DNA of 64,000 bases from Cupriavidus laharis (GTDB taxonomy: Bacteria; Pseudomonadota; Gammaproteobacteria; Burkholderiales; Burkholderiaceae). Location: NCBI RefSeq assembly GCF_914271435.1, contig NZ_CAJZAI010000001.1:248001-312000 (forward strand), read 5' to 3'. Positions 33,832 through 44,149 of the stretch are shown here, in pieces (position 1 is the first letter of the stretch; each line of letters starts with the position of its first letter). A program made the translations under genes and the position numbers. The notes under the pieces are model-generated. The model had not been told where the DNA came from. It saw nothing but the letters and a program-made list of their open reading frames with translations, and ran no database searches.

Positions 33832-34497
33832 ATGACTATCGTTCACGTCATCACCATTGACGGTCCAACCGCCTCGGGCAAAGGCACTGTGGCGCACAAG
33901 GTGGCCGACGCGGTCGGCTACCACCTGCTCGACAGCGGTGCGCTGTATCGCCTGGTGGCGCTTGCCAGCGACCGCTCGGGCGTGGACATCGAGGATGTCG
34001 ATGCCCTTGCAAAAACCGCTTCCCGCCTCGATGTGAAGTTCGGCCCGGACCGCGTCTGGCTGTCCGGCGAGGAAGTGAGCCTGGCGATCCGGGCCGAGGC
34101 CATCGGCAACCGCGCCTCGGCCATTGCCGTGCACCAGCCGGTGCGCGACGCGCTGACCAAGCTGCAGCGCGATTTCCGCAAGCTCCCCGGCCTGGTCGCG
34201 GACGGGCGCGACATGGGGACGGTGATCTTCCCCGACGCCCAGCTCAAGGTATTCCTGACGGCAAGTGTTGAAGCGCGCGCTCGCAGGCGCTATAAACAAT
34301 TGATTGATAAGGGAATTTCTGCTAATATCGAAGACCTTTTGCGTGATCTTGAGGCGCGCGACGCGCGGGATCGAAACCGTGCCGCCGCGCCGCTGCGTCC
34401 CGCCGAGGATGCGAAACTGCTCGATACCTCCGACATGACGGTGGATCAGGCAGTGGCGCAGGTGCTGGAGTGGTTCGCCGCTGTGCGCAAATACTGA
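33832..34497 (+). CDS. cmk: Cytidylate kinase
   Basis: A 221-residue nucleoside monophosphate kinase phosphorylating CMP and dCMP. The P-loop is [16 protein letters not shown] (residues 9-24). [26 protein letters not shown] and [11 protein letters not shown] follow, all standard Cmk motifs. The ATG at 33832 lies shortly before the first beta strand. It precedes rpsA at 157 bp, a pairing conserved across proteobacteria. Confidence 0.95.
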   Translation: MTIVHVITIDGPTASGKGTVAHKVADAVGYHLLDSGALYRLVALASDRSGVDIEDVDALAKTASRLDVKFGPDRVWLSGEEVSLAIRAEAIGNRASAIAVHQPVRDALTKLQRDFRKLPGLVADGRDMGTVIFPDAQLKVFLTASVEARARRRYKQLIDKGISANIEDLLRDLEARDARDRNRAAAPLRPAEDAKLLDTSDMTVDQAVAQVLEWFAAVRKY

Positions 34498-34654
34498 CTT
34501 CGTCAGGCGTATCCAAGCGGCGGGCGCTGCCTGCACCAAGGTGTCGGCCAGCCGAAAGGCGTGGCCGGCAGTGTTCAACTTGACCCCGCTGCACATGGCA
34601 GACTGAGCGCGATCGTCGCGCCGGCCGGTGTACCGCGGATTGCTACTTACGTTT

Positions 34655-36349
34655 ATGTCCGACCTGCAAACTAACGAATCCTTTGCCGCACTGTTCGAGG
34701 AATCGATCGCCCGCTCCAATATGAAGGCTGGCGAAGTGATCTCCGCTGAAGTCGTGCGCATCGACCACAACTTCGTGGTCGTCAATGCCGGCCTCAAGTC
34801 CGAGGCTTTCGTGCCGGTGGAGGAGTTCCTGAACGACCAGGGCGAACTCGAAGTGCAGGCCGGCGACTATGTCTCCGTGGCCATCGATGCGCTCGAGAAC
34901 GGCTATGGCGACACCATTCTGTCCCGCGACAAGGCCAAACGCCTGGCATCGTGGCTGAACCTCGAGAAGGCGCTGGAAGACGGCGAAATCATCTCGGGTA
35001 CCGTGACCGGCAAGGTCAAGGGCGGCCTGACCGTCATGGTCAACGGCATCCGCGCGTTCCTGCCGGGCTCGCTGGTTGACGTGCGTCCGATCAAGGACAC
35101 CACCCCGTACGAAGGCAAGACCCTGGAATTCAAGGTCATCAAGCTGGACCGCAAGCGCAACAACGTTGTGCTGTCGCGCCGCGCCGTGGTGGAAGCCACG
35201 CTGGGCGAAGAGCGCCAGAAGCTGATGGAAACCCTGAAGGAAGGCGCCATCGTCAACGGTATCGTCAAGAACATCACCGACTACGGTGCGTTCGTTGACC
35301 TGGGCGGCATCGACGGCCTGCTGCACATCACCGACCTGGCCTGGCGCCGTGTCCGCCACCCGAGCGAAGTGCTGTCGGTTGGTCAGGAAATCACCGCCAA
35401 GATCCTCAAGTTCGACCAGGAAAAGAACCGCGTCTCGCTGGGCGTGAAGCAGCTGGGCGAAGATCCGTGGGTCGGCATCTCGCGCCGCTACCCGCAAGGC
35501 ACCCGCCTGTTCGGCAAGGTGACCAACCTGACCGACTACGGCGCGTTCGTCGAGATCGAAGCCGGCATCGAAGGCCTGGTGCACGTCTCCGAAATGGACT
35601 GGACCAACAAGAACGTGGCTCCGTCGAAGGTTGTCCAGCTGGGCGACGAAGTGGAAGTCATGGTCCTGGATATCGACGAAGACAAGCGTCGTATCAGCCT
35701 GGGCATGAAGCAGTGCAAGGCCAATCCGTGGGACGATTTCTCGCGCAACCACAAGAAGGGCGACAAGCTGAGCGGCCAGATCAAGTCGATCACCGACTTC
35801 GGCGTGTTCATCGGCCTGCCGGGCGGTATCGACGGTCTGGTGCACCTGTCCGACCTGTCGTGGCAAGAGACCGGCGAAGAGGCCGTGCGCAAGTACAAGA
35901 AGGGCGACGAAGTCGAAGCCGTGGTCCTGGGCATCGACGTCGACAAGGAACGCATCTCGCTGGGCATCAAGCAGCTGTCGGGCGATCCGTTCAACAACTT
36001 CATCTCGGCCAACGACAAGGGCTCGATCGTTACCGGCACCATCAAGGCCGTTGACGCCAAGGGCGCCGTGGTCCAGCTGGCTGACGACGTGGAAGGCTAC
36101 CTGCGCGCATCGGAAATCTCCGCTGACCGCGTGGAAGACGCCCGCAACGTGCTGAAGGAAGGCGAACAGATCACGGCACTGGTGGTGAACGTCGATCGCA
36201 AGTCGCGCAACATCAACCTGTCGATCAAGGCCAAGGACAGCGCCGAGCAGCAGGAAGCCATGCAGAAGTTCCAGGCCGATACCAGCACCGCTGGCACGAC
36301 CAACCTGGGCGCCCTGCTGAAGGCCAAGCTCGGCCAGGACAACCAGTAA
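34655..36349 (+). CDS. rpsA: 30S ribosomal protein S1
   Basis: A 564-residue protein with six S1 RNA-binding repeats, visible as recurring [40 protein letters not shown] and [20 protein letters not shown] units. S1 unwinds and docks mRNA on the 30S subunit. The start [18 protein letters not shown] at 34655 is the canonical one; nine in-frame codons upstream are not conserved. C-rich codon choice (nearly uniform CTG, AAG, GAC) is typical of a highly expressed gene. It is followed by ihfB after 30 bp, as in many proteobacteria. Confidence 0.97.
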   Translation: MSDLQTNESFAALFEESIARSNMKAGEVISAEVVRIDHNFVVVNAGLKSEAFVPVEEFLNDQGELEVQAGDYVSVAIDALENGYGDTILSRDKAKRLASWLNLEKALEDGEIISGTVTGKVKGGLTVMVNGIRAFLPGSLVDVRPIKDTTPYEGKTLEFKVIKLDRKRNNVVLSRRAVVEATLGEERQKLMETLKEGAIVNGIVKNITDYGAFVDLGGIDGLLHITDLAWRRVRHPSEVLSVGQEITAKILKFDQEKNRVSLGVKQLGEDPWVGISRRYPQGTRLFGKVTNLTDYGAFVEIEAGIEGLVHVSEMDWTNKNVAPSKVVQLGDEVEVMVLDIDEDKRRISLGMKQCKANPWDDFSRNHKKGDKLSGQIKSITDFGVFIGLPGGIDGLVHLSDLSWQETGEEAVRKYKKGDEVEAVVLGIDVDKERISLGIKQLSGDPFNNFISANDKGSIVTGTIKAVDAKGAVVQLADDVEGYLRASEISADRVEDARNVLKEGEQITALVVNVDRKSRNINLSIKAKDSAEQQEAMQKFQADTSTAGTTNLGALLKAKLGQDNQ

Positions 36350-36379
36350 TCGCAGGCCCTGACGCCCGCGCGAACGCCC

Positions 36380-36793
36380 ATGACCAAGTCGGAGCTTGTC
36401 GAAAAGCTGGCTGCCCGCTTTCCGCAGTTGTTGCTGCGGGATGCGGACATCTCGGTGAAAACGATACTCGACGCGATGTCCGATGCGCTGGCCGATGGCC
36501 ATCGCATCGAGATCCGCGGATTCGGCAGTTTTGGTCTGAACCGGCGTCCGCCGCGCGTTGGGCGCAACCCCAAGTCCGGCGAACGCGTGCTGGTGCCCGA
36601 GAAACGGGTGCCGCACTTCAAGGCGGGCAAGGAGTTGCGCGAACGGGTGGACCGGAACATCGCGCCGTCTTCGGGCGGCTCGGGTAACGGACACCTGGCT
36701 GGTACGCCGTCCGGCAAGAGCCCCCAGGGTGCTGCGCCGGGCAGTTCGACAGTGCTGCATGAAGGAAGCGGGCTGAACCTGGCCCGCTCCTGA
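36380..36793 (+). CDS. ihfB: Integration host factor subunit beta (C-terminally extended)
   Basis: A 137-residue DNA-bending protein of the HU/IHF family. The conserved core runs [60 protein letters not shown] and GKELRERV, ending near residue 93. About 45 further residues, rich in Gly, Ser and Pro, follow, where E. coli IhfB stops at 94. Extended tails occur in Burkholderiales relatives, but their role is not known to me. It pairs with IhfA (elsewhere) to bend DNA in transcription, replication and site-specific recombination. Confidence 0.92.
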   Translation: MTKSELVEKLAARFPQLLLRDADISVKTILDAMSDALADGHRIEIRGFGSFGLNRRPPRVGRNPKSGERVLVPEKRVPHFKAGKELRERVDRNIAPSSGGSGNGHLAGTPSGKSPQGAAPGSSTVLHEGSGLNLARS

Positions 36794-36831
36794 TGCCGCG
36801 TGTCGGCCGGCACTGTGTTGTCTCGAATGAA

Positions 36832-36857
36832 AAAAGCGCCCCACGCGGGGCGCTTTT
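36832..36857 (+). terminator. Terminator after ihfB
   Basis: An 11-bp stem (36832-36842 with 36847-36857) with ACGC loop, ending in TTTT, 39 bp after the ihfB stop. It closes the rpsA-ihfB unit. Confidence 0.88.
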
Positions 36858-36986
36858 CATTTAGGGCAGTCCGCCAAGGACGTGCCGTTTTCGATTGCTG
36901 GAAGTGATTCCGCTACAATGCCGGGGTCTGCCGCACTCCAGCGATGCGCATCTGCGCTCCCGCAACGTCACGCCTGCCAATACCGC

Positions 36987-37307
36987 ATGAAACTCGTCGC
37001 CTGGATTATCCGCATTGTCCTGTTCGCGCTGCTGTTCGTGCTGGCGCTGCGCAATACCGCGGACGCTTCCCTGCAGCTTTTCTTCGACGCCGTCTGGCGT
37101 GCTCCGCTGATCCTGATCCTGTTCGTGGCCTTTGTCCTGGGCGCTGTAGCGGCCCTGGCCGCGGTTGCGCCAGGCCTGATGCGCCAGCGTATGGAGGTGG
37201 CGCGGCTGCGCCGTGCGCTTGGCGATGCCGGCCGACAGCCGGCGCCCGCCAATGCGGAACGTGACGGCAAGGGTGCTCCTTACAACGTAGTTGGCCCGAA
37301 AGTCTGA
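36987..37307 (+). CDS. lapA: Lipopolysaccharide assembly protein A domain protein (LapA)
   Basis: A 106-residue inner-membrane protein (DUF1049/LapA). Two hydrophobic spans, IIRIVLFALLFVLALRNTAD and the APLILILFVAFVLGAVAALA region, are followed by a cytoplasmic coiled segment (MRQRMEVARLRRALGDAG). With LapB it regulates LPS synthesis by acting on LpxC turnover. The ATG at 36987 begins directly before the first span; the frame upstream is not conserved. lapB follows after only 3 bases. Confidence 0.88.
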   Translation: MKLVAWIIRIVLFALLFVLALRNTADASLQLFFDAVWRAPLILILFVAFVLGAVAALAAVAPGLMRQRMEVARLRRALGDAGRQPAPANAERDGKGAPYNVVGPKV

Positions 37308-37310
37308 TCC

Positions 37311-38540
37311 ATGATGTTTGAAACCTGGTGGCTGCTGGCGCTGCCACTTGTCTTTGGCCTTGGATGGATGGCGGCGCGCCTCGATGTGCGCCAGCTCATC
37401 AGCGAGCAGGGCGCCTTGCCGCGCTCGTATTTCAAGGGCTTGAATTTCCTGCTCAACGAGCAGCCGGACCAGGCCATCGATGCCTTTATCGAAGTGGCCA
37501 GGCTGGATCCGGAGACAACCGAGCTCCACTTCGCGCTGGCCGCGCTGTTCCGGCGCCGCGGTGAAACCGAGCGTGCCATTCGCGTGCACCAGAACCTGGC
37601 CACACGCCCGGACCTGCCCGAGCCGGAGCGCGAGCACGCCCTGTATGAACTGGGGCAGGATTTCCTGCGTGCCGGCCTGCTCGACCGGGCCGAAGAGTCG
37701 TTGCGCCGACTGATGTCCGGCCCGTATGCGGCCTCGGCCAAGCGCGTGCTGCTCGAACTCTATGAAGTGGAGAAGGAGTGGCAGAAGGCCATCGATGCTG
37801 CCCGCGAACTGCAGGCTCTCGATAAAAAAGACTACAGCCTTCAGATTGCCCAGTTCTGCTGCGAACTCGCGCAGGATGCGCTGCAACGCAAGCGCCCGGA
37901 AGACGCCGTCAAATGGCTGCACCAGGCCGTCGAGGAGAACCCCGCCAATGTGCGCGCCCCGATCCTGCTGGGCGACGTGGCTTTTGCCGCCGGCGATGCC
38001 CGCGCAGCGCTGGGGCACTGGCTTGGCATCGAGCGGCAGGATGCCTCGTTCCTGCCGCTGGTGGCCGAGCGCGTGGTGAAAGCCTATGCCGGGCTCGGGG
38101 AACAAGGCGTCGCGCTGGACTGGCTGCGGGGCCTGCTCAAGGGCAATCTCGCGCCCGAACTGCTCGACGTTGCATTCAAGACCGAGCTGGAATTGAACGG
38201 GCCTGAAGCGGCGACGCGGCTCATGCGCGAGCAACTGCGCCGCCAGCCGACGCTGCTTGCGCTGACCAAATATTTCGAGGCCCAGGCTGCCGGCATGGTG
38301 CCGGCCGACGCGGTTGCGGGCAACGGAGGCGAAACTCTGGCCGGCACCGACGAGTCCGCTGACAGCGACAAGGCAAAGGAAACCACGGCGATCCGTGACC
38401 TGCTGCAGTTGCGTACGCGTAACCTGGCCCGCTACACCTGCCGCGAATGCGGCTTTCGCGCGCGCCTCTTTTACTGGCAGTGTCCCGGCTGCAACCGCTG
38501 GGAGACCTATGCGCCCCGGCGATCGGAAGCACTCGGCTGA
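37311..38540 (+). CDS. lapB: Lipopolysaccharide assembly protein B (TPR/zinc protein)
   Basis: A 409-residue membrane-anchored scaffold that couples LPS synthesis with FtsH degradation of LpxC. An N-terminal anchor (FETWWLLALPLVFGLGWMAA) is followed by TPR repeats (SYFKGLNFLLNEQPDQAIDA, EREHALYELGQDFLRAGLLD) and a C-terminal rubredoxin-type zinc ribbon with Cys377, 380, 391 and 394 (CRECGFRAR, CPGCNRW). The layout matches E. coli LapB/YciM. Immediately after lapA, and 36 bp before ugd, so LPS functions are clustered. Confidence 0.93.
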   Translation: MMFETWWLLALPLVFGLGWMAARLDVRQLISEQGALPRSYFKGLNFLLNEQPDQAIDAFIEVARLDPETTELHFALAALFRRRGETERAIRVHQNLATRPDLPEPEREHALYELGQDFLRAGLLDRAEESLRRLMSGPYAASAKRVLLELYEVEKEWQKAIDAARELQALDKKDYSLQIAQFCCELAQDALQRKRPEDAVKWLHQAVEENPANVRAPILLGDVAFAAGDARAALGHWLGIERQDASFLPLVAERVVKAYAGLGEQGVALDWLRGLLKGNLAPELLDVAFKTELELNGPEAATRLMREQLRRQPTLLALTKYFEAQAAGMVPADAVAGNGGETLAGTDESADSDKAKETTAIRDLLQLRTRNLARYTCRECGFRARLFYWQCPGCNRWETYAPRRSEALG

Positions 38541-38576
38541 TCACGCCACCATGCGAAACCATTTCAAGTACATGCT

Positions 38577-39950
38577 ATGAAAGTCACCATTATTGGCAGT
38601 GGCTATGTCGGCCTTGTCACCGGCGCGTGCCTGGCCGAACTCGGCAACGACGTGTTCTGCCTCGACGTCGACGAGAAGAAGATTGCCCTGCTCAACGCCG
38701 GCGGCGTGCCGATCTACGAGCCGGGCTTGCAGGAGATCATCCAGCGCAACCGTGCCGCGGGGCGGCTGACTTTCTCGACCGACGTCGCAGCCAGCGTCGA
38801 GCATGCCGACGTACAGTTCATCGCAGTGGGGACGCCTCCTGACGAAGACGGCTCCGCCGATCTCAGGTATGTGCTCGCAGCGGCACGCAATATCGGCCGC
38901 CACATGACTGGCTTCAAGGTCGTGGTGGACAAGTCCACCGTGCCGGTGGGCACGGGCGACCGCGTCTCGGCAGTGATTCGAGAGGAGCTTGCCGCGCGCG
39001 GCCTGGAAGACCTGCAGTATTCCGTGGTGTCGAACCCGGAATTCCTCAAGGAAGGTGCTGCGGTGGAAGACTTCATGCGTCCTGACCGCATCGTGCTTGG
39101 CTGCGGCGCCGATGCCGCCGGGCGCCACGCGCAGGCCACCATGCGCCAGCTCTATGCACCGTTCAACCGCAACCACGAGCGCACCTTCTACATGGACGTG
39201 CGCTCGGCCGAGTTCACCAAGTACGCGGCCAATTCCATGCTGGCCACCCGTATTTCGTTCATGAACGAGCTGGCCAATCTTGCCGACGAGGTCGGTGCCG
39301 ATATCGAGCTGGTACGCATGGGGATCGGATCAGATCCACGTATCGGCTACAGTTTCCTGTATGCCGGCGCTGGCTACGGCGGTTCCTGTTTTCCCAAGGA
39401 CGTGCAGGCGCTGATGCGCACTGCGGCTGACCACGGCAAGCCCATGCGCGTGCTGGAGGCCGTGGAGGCTGTCAACGGCGCCCAGAAGCTGGTGTTGGGT
39501 GAAAAGGTGGTGCGCCGCTTTGGCGATGACCTGAGCGGGCGCACTTTCGCGCTCTGGGGGTTGGCCTTCAAGCCCAATACCGACGACATGCGCGAAGCGC
39601 CTTCCCGCGTGCTCGCACGTGAACTGGTGTCGCGTGGCGCGTCGCTGCGCATGCACGATCCGGTGTCCATGGACGAGGCCAGGCGCGTGCTGGAGGCGGA
39701 TCTCGCCGACATCCCGGGCGGCCTGGACAGGATCAGCTTCCACACCGGCCAGATGGAGACGCTGGACGGTGCCGACGCGCTCGTGATCGTGACGGAGTGG
39801 AAGGTCTTCCGCAGCCCGGATTTCGAGCAGATCAAGCGGCGCCTGAAGGCACCGGTGATCTTCGATGGCAGAAACCTGTACGAGCCGGAAGCCATGGCGC
39901 AGGCCGGTCTCGAATACCACGCGATCGGGCGTTCGGGCGCGAAGCGCTGA
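38577..39950 (+). CDS. ugd: UDP-glucose 6-dehydrogenase
   Basis: A 457-residue NAD-dependent enzyme making UDP-glucuronate, a precursor of surface polysaccharides and of aminoarabinose for lipid A. N-terminal Rossmann motif [20 protein letters not shown], the STVPVGTGD segment, the hinge helix around [19 protein letters not shown], and the catalytic cysteine in [15 protein letters not shown] are intact. Length is normal. It starts at the ATG at 38577, preceded by a loose ribosome site. Confidence 0.94.
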   Translation: MKVTIIGSGYVGLVTGACLAELGNDVFCLDVDEKKIALLNAGGVPIYEPGLQEIIQRNRAAGRLTFSTDVAASVEHADVQFIAVGTPPDEDGSADLRYVLAAARNIGRHMTGFKVVVDKSTVPVGTGDRVSAVIREELAARGLEDLQYSVVSNPEFLKEGAAVEDFMRPDRIVLGCGADAAGRHAQATMRQLYAPFNRNHERTFYMDVRSAEFTKYAANSMLATRISFMNELANLADEVGADIELVRMGIGSDPRIGYSFLYAGAGYGGSCFPKDVQALMRTAADHGKPMRVLEAVEAVNGAQKLVLGEKVVRRFGDDLSGRTFALWGLAFKPNTDDMREAPSRVLARELVSRGASLRMHDPVSMDEARRVLEADLADIPGGLDRISFHTGQMETLDGADALVIVTEWKVFRSPDFEQIKRRLKAPVIFDGRNLYEPEAMAQAGLEYHAIGRSGAKR

Positions 39951-40001
39951 ACGCATCAGCAGGCGGCCGTGTCCCAGTAGGATCGGTATGCCGGAGGAAC
40001 C

Positions 40002-40949
40002 ATGGGTATGAATCAAATTTCGCAGGATCAGATCCGCCAGGCACGCATCCTGGTGGTCGGCGACATGATGCTGGACCGCTACTGGTTCGGCGACGTCGAG
40101 CGTATTTCGCCGGAAGCGCCGGTGCCGGTCGTCCAGATCAAGCGCAGTGACGAGCGCCTGGGCGGCGCGGCCAACGTGGCCCGCAACTCGGCCGCGCTGG
40201 GCGCGCAAGTCGGCATGCTCGGCGTCGTGGGCGAGGACGAGCCCGGCCGGACCATCGAATCGTTGCTGTCCGCGTGCAAGGTCCAGCCGTACCTGCACCG
40301 TGACGCCAGTGTCAACACGACGATCAAGCTGCGCGTGCTGGCCCACCAGCAGCAGTTGTTGCGCGTGGACTTCGAGAATCCACCCGCGCATGAAGTCCTG
40401 CTGTCCGTGCTGGATGGTTTCCAGGAGCTCCTGAATCAGTACGAGGTGCTGGTGCTGTCCGACTATGGCAAGGGCGGGCTGACGCATGTCGGCCGCATGG
40501 TCGAGGCCGGCCGCGCAGCGGGCCGGATGGTCCTGGTCGATCCCAAGGGCGACGACTATTCGCGGTACCGTGGTGCCACGCTGATCACTCCCAATCGCTC
40601 CGAGATCCGCCGGGTCGTGGGGGCCTGGAAAAGCGAACAGGACCTCACTGCGCGCGCCCAGAACCTGCGTCGGGACCTGCAGCTCGAAGCGTTGCTCCTT
40701 ACCCGTTCGGAAGAGGGCATGACCCTGTACACGGAGGCAGAGGTCCTGCATGTCTCGGCACAGGCGCGCGAAGTCTATGATGTATCTGGTGCCGGCGATA
40801 CCGTGATCGCCACGCTGGCGACCATGCTGGCAGCGGGGGTGCCGCTGAAGCAGGCGGTGCAGTTCGCCAACCGCGCAGGCGGCATCGTCGTGGGCAAGCT
40901 GGGTACCGCTGTTGTCAGCTATCCGGAGCTGTTCGGCTCGGCTGGTTGA
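40002..40949 (+). CDS. hldA: D-glycero-beta-D-manno-heptose-7-phosphate kinase
   Basis: A 315-residue PfkB-family sugar kinase of LPS inner-core heptose synthesis. It has RILVVGDMMLDRYWFGDVER, ERLGGAANVARNSAALGA, the DYGKGGL segment and the PfkB motif DVSGAGDTVIATLATML with the catalytic Asp. It corresponds only to the kinase half of the bifunctional E. coli HldE; no nucleotidyltransferase domain follows, so a separate hldC-type gene must exist elsewhere. GGAGG at 39993-39997 fixes the start. Followed by hldD. Confidence 0.93.
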   Translation: MGMNQISQDQIRQARILVVGDMMLDRYWFGDVERISPEAPVPVVQIKRSDERLGGAANVARNSAALGAQVGMLGVVGEDEPGRTIESLLSACKVQPYLHRDASVNTTIKLRVLAHQQQLLRVDFENPPAHEVLLSVLDGFQELLNQYEVLVLSDYGKGGLTHVGRMVEAGRAAGRMVLVDPKGDDYSRYRGATLITPNRSEIRRVVGAWKSEQDLTARAQNLRRDLQLEALLLTRSEEGMTLYTEAEVLHVSAQAREVYDVSGAGDTVIATLATMLAAGVPLKQAVQFANRAGGIVVGKLGTAVVSYPELFGSAG

Positions 40950-40997
40950 GCGCGTACGTCTTCCGGCGCCTCTGTTGAACTCACTGTCGGACCGATC

Positions 40998-41993
40998 ATG
41001 ACCATCATCGTCACCGGCGCTGCGGGATTCATCGGCAGCAACCTTGTCAAGGGATTGAATGCGCACGGCGAGGACCATATTGTCGCTGTCGACAATCTCC
41101 ATCGTGCTGACAAGTTCCACAACCTGGTGGATTGCGAGATTCGCGACTACCTCGACAAGGACGACTTCCTGTCCCGCTTCGAGCGCGGGGAGTTCGACAG
41201 GGTGCGCGCGGTGTTCCATCTCGGGGCTTGCACCGACACGATGGAGCAGGACGGGCGCTACCTGATGGAGAACAACTACCGCTACAGCAAGGTGCTGATG
41301 GAGTCCTGCCTCGCGCAGGACACGCAGTTCATCTATGCATCGTCGGCGGCGGTCTACGGCGAGTCGCAGACCTTCCGCGAAGTGCGCGATTGCGAGCGGC
41401 CGCTGAGCATCTACGGCTACTCCAAGTTCCTGTTCGACCAGGTCGTGCGCGGCAGGCTGGAGGGTGCGCTGTCGCAGGTGGTCGGCCTGCGCTATTTCAA
41501 CGTGTATGGCGCGGGCGAGGCTCACAAGAACCGGATGGCCTCGATCGTCTGGCAGCAATTCGAGCAGTTCCGCGCCGAGGGCACGGTCAAGCTGTTCGGC
41601 GAACACGCTGGCCATGGGCCGGGCTGCCAGAGCCACGATTTCGTCTCGATCGAGGACGTGGTCAGGATCAACCTGTTCTTCCTGGATCATCCGCGTCAAT
41701 CCGGCATCTTCAATGTGGGTACCGGCCAGGCGCGCTCGTTTAACGATGTCGCCTGTGTCGTGGTCAATACGCTGCGCGCTGCGGAGGGCAAACCACCGCT
41801 GGCGCTCGAGGAACTGGTGCAGGAAGGGCTGCTGGAATACATCCGGTTCCCGGATGCGCTGCGCGGCCGGTACCAGAGCTTCACGCAATCGGATATGTCG
41901 CGCTTGCGCGCTGCGGGCTATGCCACGCCCTTTGTTCCCATGGAGGAAGGCGTGGCGCGCTATTGCCAGTGGTTGCTCGACCGCTGCCATTGA
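40998..41993 (+). CDS. hldD: ADP-glyceromanno-heptose 6-epimerase
   Basis: A 331-residue short-chain dehydrogenase/epimerase that converts ADP-D,D-heptose to ADP-L,D-heptose, the last step before heptose transfer to LPS. NADP motif [40 protein letters not shown], catalytic Tyr/Lys in [15 protein letters not shown] and [11 protein letters not shown] are the HldD signatures. 48 bp after hldA, presumably co-transcribed with it and ugd. Confidence 0.95.
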   Translation: MTIIVTGAAGFIGSNLVKGLNAHGEDHIVAVDNLHRADKFHNLVDCEIRDYLDKDDFLSRFERGEFDRVRAVFHLGACTDTMEQDGRYLMENNYRYSKVLMESCLAQDTQFIYASSAAVYGESQTFREVRDCERPLSIYGYSKFLFDQVVRGRLEGALSQVVGLRYFNVYGAGEAHKNRMASIVWQQFEQFRAEGTVKLFGEHAGHGPGCQSHDFVSIEDVVRINLFFLDHPRQSGIFNVGTGQARSFNDVACVVVNTLRAAEGKPPLALEELVQEGLLEYIRFPDALRGRYQSFTQSDMSRLRAAGYATPFVPMEEGVARYCQWLLDRCH

Positions 41994-42055
41994 ACGCGCC
42001 AGGCGGCACCTTCGTGTCCGGAAACATCTCCGTGCAATCCACGTGAACGTTTGTT

Positions 42056-42079
42056 GCCGCGTGCGCCGGCGCACGCGGC
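42056..42079. repeat. Perfect 24-base palindrome between hldD and comEA
   Basis: Bases 42056-42079 are identical to their own reverse complement, centred on GCCGGC. There is no T-run after it, so a simple intrinsic terminator is unlikely. It could be a hairpin limiting readthrough from hldD or a protein-binding site. Confidence 0.6.
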
Positions 42080-42146
42080 CGGTCCTATCCTGAGCGCACC
42101 TTGCCAATCCCGGCAAGGCAACGCAAACGGAAAAAGGAACTCACAA

Positions 42147-42482
42147 ATGTTCAAGACATTACTCAGGCGCGGCTGCGTGGCCGCAGCGGTCTGGATGTCG
42201 CTCACCGGAGCCGCGATGGCCGCTGTGGATGTCAACACGGCCGACGCATCCGCCCTGACTTCGGTGAAGGGCATCGGGCCTGCAACCGCCAAGAACATCA
42301 TTGACGAACGCACCAAACATGGGCCCTACAAGAGTGCGGCCGATCTTGCCGAACGCGTCAGCGGCGTGGGGACCAAATCTGTGGCCCGCATGCAGGAGGC
42401 CGGGCTGACGATTGGTGCCAAGGCCGCGCCGGCCGCGGCCCCCGCCGGCGCGACGGCTGCCCAGCGCCCCGCCAAGCGCTGA
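42147..42482 (+). CDS. comEA: ComEA-family helix-hairpin-helix DNA-binding protein
   Basis: A 111-residue exported protein. The signal peptide MFKTLLRRGCVAAAVWMSLT ends near GAAMAAVD (about residue 27). The mature part is a tandem helix-hairpin-helix domain: VNTADASALTSVKGIGPATA, KNIIDERTKHGPYKSAADLA, ERVSGVGTKSVARM, followed by an Ala/Pro-rich tail. In competent bacteria, periplasmic ComEA binds incoming DNA. AAAGGAA precedes the ATG. Competence itself cannot be judged from one gene. Confidence 0.88.
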   Translation: MFKTLLRRGCVAAAVWMSLTGAAMAAVDVNTADASALTSVKGIGPATAKNIIDERTKHGPYKSAADLAERVSGVGTKSVARMQEAGLTIGAKAAPAAAPAGATAAQRPAKR

Positions 42483-42753
42483 CATTGCGTGGCATCCCCG
42501 GTGCGAGGGGGCACCGGGGCGCTATGGTCCTATGCCATCCAGTCCGATCTGCCAGGTTCCATGTTGTGCCGTTGGTATGGCTTGTGCTACTCAGGCGCAC
42601 TGTCCTTCGCTTGCCGACGGCAGCGGAGTATCATGCGGCAGCCAGCACCGGCCATGGTCATTCCGTTGGCCGCGCACAACCAGTAAAACCAGGCCGGGCC
42701 TCGCCCTTTCCCGTGGGCAAGGAGAGCCGGGCAGAACGACAGGGAGCATAACA

Positions 42754-44052
42754 ATGACGAATGGCGAGGACGCAGGGTTCCTGCCGAAGTGGCGGTTGAA
42801 GACGGAAGGGGTCATCGGTCCGGACGAGCGCCTGCCTGCGGGGCAGACGCTGCTCGCCGGCATCCAGCATGTGGTGGCGATGTTCGGTTCCACGGCGATC
42901 GCACCGATCCTGATGGGATTCAACCCGAACATTGCCATCCTTTTCTCCGGTATCGGCACGCTGATCTTTTTCCTGTGCGTGCGCGGCCGCGTGCCCAGCT
43001 ATCTCGGCTCCAGCTTCGCGTTCATCGCCGTCGTGATCGCAGCCACGGGCTACGCCGGAAGCGGGCCCAATGCCAATATCCCGGTAGCGCTGGGTGGCAT
43101 CATTGCCGCGGGCGCGCTGTACACGGTGATTGGCCTGATCGTGCAAGCGGTGGGCTATGGCTGGGTGGAAAAGCTGATGCCGCCGGTAGTCACCGGCGCG
43201 ATCGTCGCGGCCATCGGCCTGAACCTGGCACCCGTGGCAGTGAAGGCTGTGAGCGGCTCGTCGTTCGACACCTGGGTAGGCCTTCTCACCGTGCTGGCAG
43301 TCGGGCTCGTGGCAGTTCGCGCGCCGGGCATGATCGGGCGTCTTCCGGTGCTGATCGGCGGCCTGTTCGGCTACCTGATCTACTATGCCGGCGCGAATCT
43401 GATGGGGCTGGGCAAGCCGATCGATTTCGCGGGCGTGGCGGCGGCGAGCTGGTTTGGCCTGCCGTCGTTCACCTCACCGGTGTTCGAAGCCAGCGCCATG
43501 CTGCTGATCGCACCGGTGGCCATCGTGCTGGTGGCGGAGAACCTGGGGCACATCAAGGCCATCGGGGTGATGACGGGACGCAACCTTGACCCGTACATTG
43601 GCCGCGCCTTCATTGGCGACGGTGTCGCGACCATGCTGTCGGCCAGCGGCGGCGGCACGGGCGTCACCACGTATGCCGAAAACATGGGGGTGATGGCGGT
43701 CACCAAGATCTATTCGACGCTGATCTTTGTCGTCGCCGCGGCGGTCGCCATCTTGCTCGGATTCTCGCCGAAGTTCGGTGCGCTGATCCTGACCATTCCG
43801 GGCCCGGTCATCGGCGGACTGACCATCGTGGTGTTCGGCCTGATTGCCGCTACGGCAGGCCGTATCTGGGTCCAGAATCATGTGGACTTCTCCAGTTCGC
43901 GCAACCTCATCACGGTGGGCGCTACCTTGACCGTGGCCGCCGGAGACCTGACGCTGAAGCTCGGTGGCATGACCCTGGGCGGTATCGGTACCGCAACCTT
44001 CGGCTGCATCCTGCTCTATCACCTGCTGGGCGAGGGCAATAAAGAGGAGTAA
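42754..44052 (+). CDS. Uracil/xanthine permease (NCS2 family)
   Basis: A 432-residue inner-membrane nucleobase:cation symporter of the UraA/RutG type, with about 12-14 hydrophobic segments. Signatures: LLAGIQHVVAMFGSTAIAPI, FFLCVRGRVPSYLGSSFAFI, VAENLGHIKAIGVMTGR, and the NCS2 motif GGGTGVTTYAENMGVMAVTK. The ATG at 42754 follows GGGAG at 42742-42746. The last conserved motif favours uracil-type transport, but the substrate is not certain. Monocistronic by position, between comEA and cysM. Confidence 0.9.
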   Translation: MTNGEDAGFLPKWRLKTEGVIGPDERLPAGQTLLAGIQHVVAMFGSTAIAPILMGFNPNIAILFSGIGTLIFFLCVRGRVPSYLGSSFAFIAVVIAATGYAGSGPNANIPVALGGIIAAGALYTVIGLIVQAVGYGWVEKLMPPVVTGAIVAAIGLNLAPVAVKAVSGSSFDTWVGLLTVLAVGLVAVRAPGMIGRLPVLIGGLFGYLIYYAGANLMGLGKPIDFAGVAAASWFGLPSFTSPVFEASAMLLIAPVAIVLVAENLGHIKAIGVMTGRNLDPYIGRAFIGDGVATMLSASGGGTGVTTYAENMGVMAVTKIYSTLIFVVAAAVAILLGFSPKFGALILTIPGPVIGGLTIVVFGLIAATAGRIWVQNHVDFSSSRNLITVGATLTVAAGDLTLKLGGMTLGGIGTATFGCILLYHLLGEGNKEE

Positions 44053-44149
44053 GCCAGCACGTCCATACCGGCAGTGGGCCTAACCGGCCGCCGCCGGCGC
44101 GGGGCGAGGGCCTGGTTTACAATGTGCGGGACAATTTCCACCCCGCACC

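Noticed and set aside
39330..42116. A 928-codon minus-strand open frame
   Set aside because: Covers ugd, hldA and hldD in antisense; those genes have complete motifs and ribosome sites.
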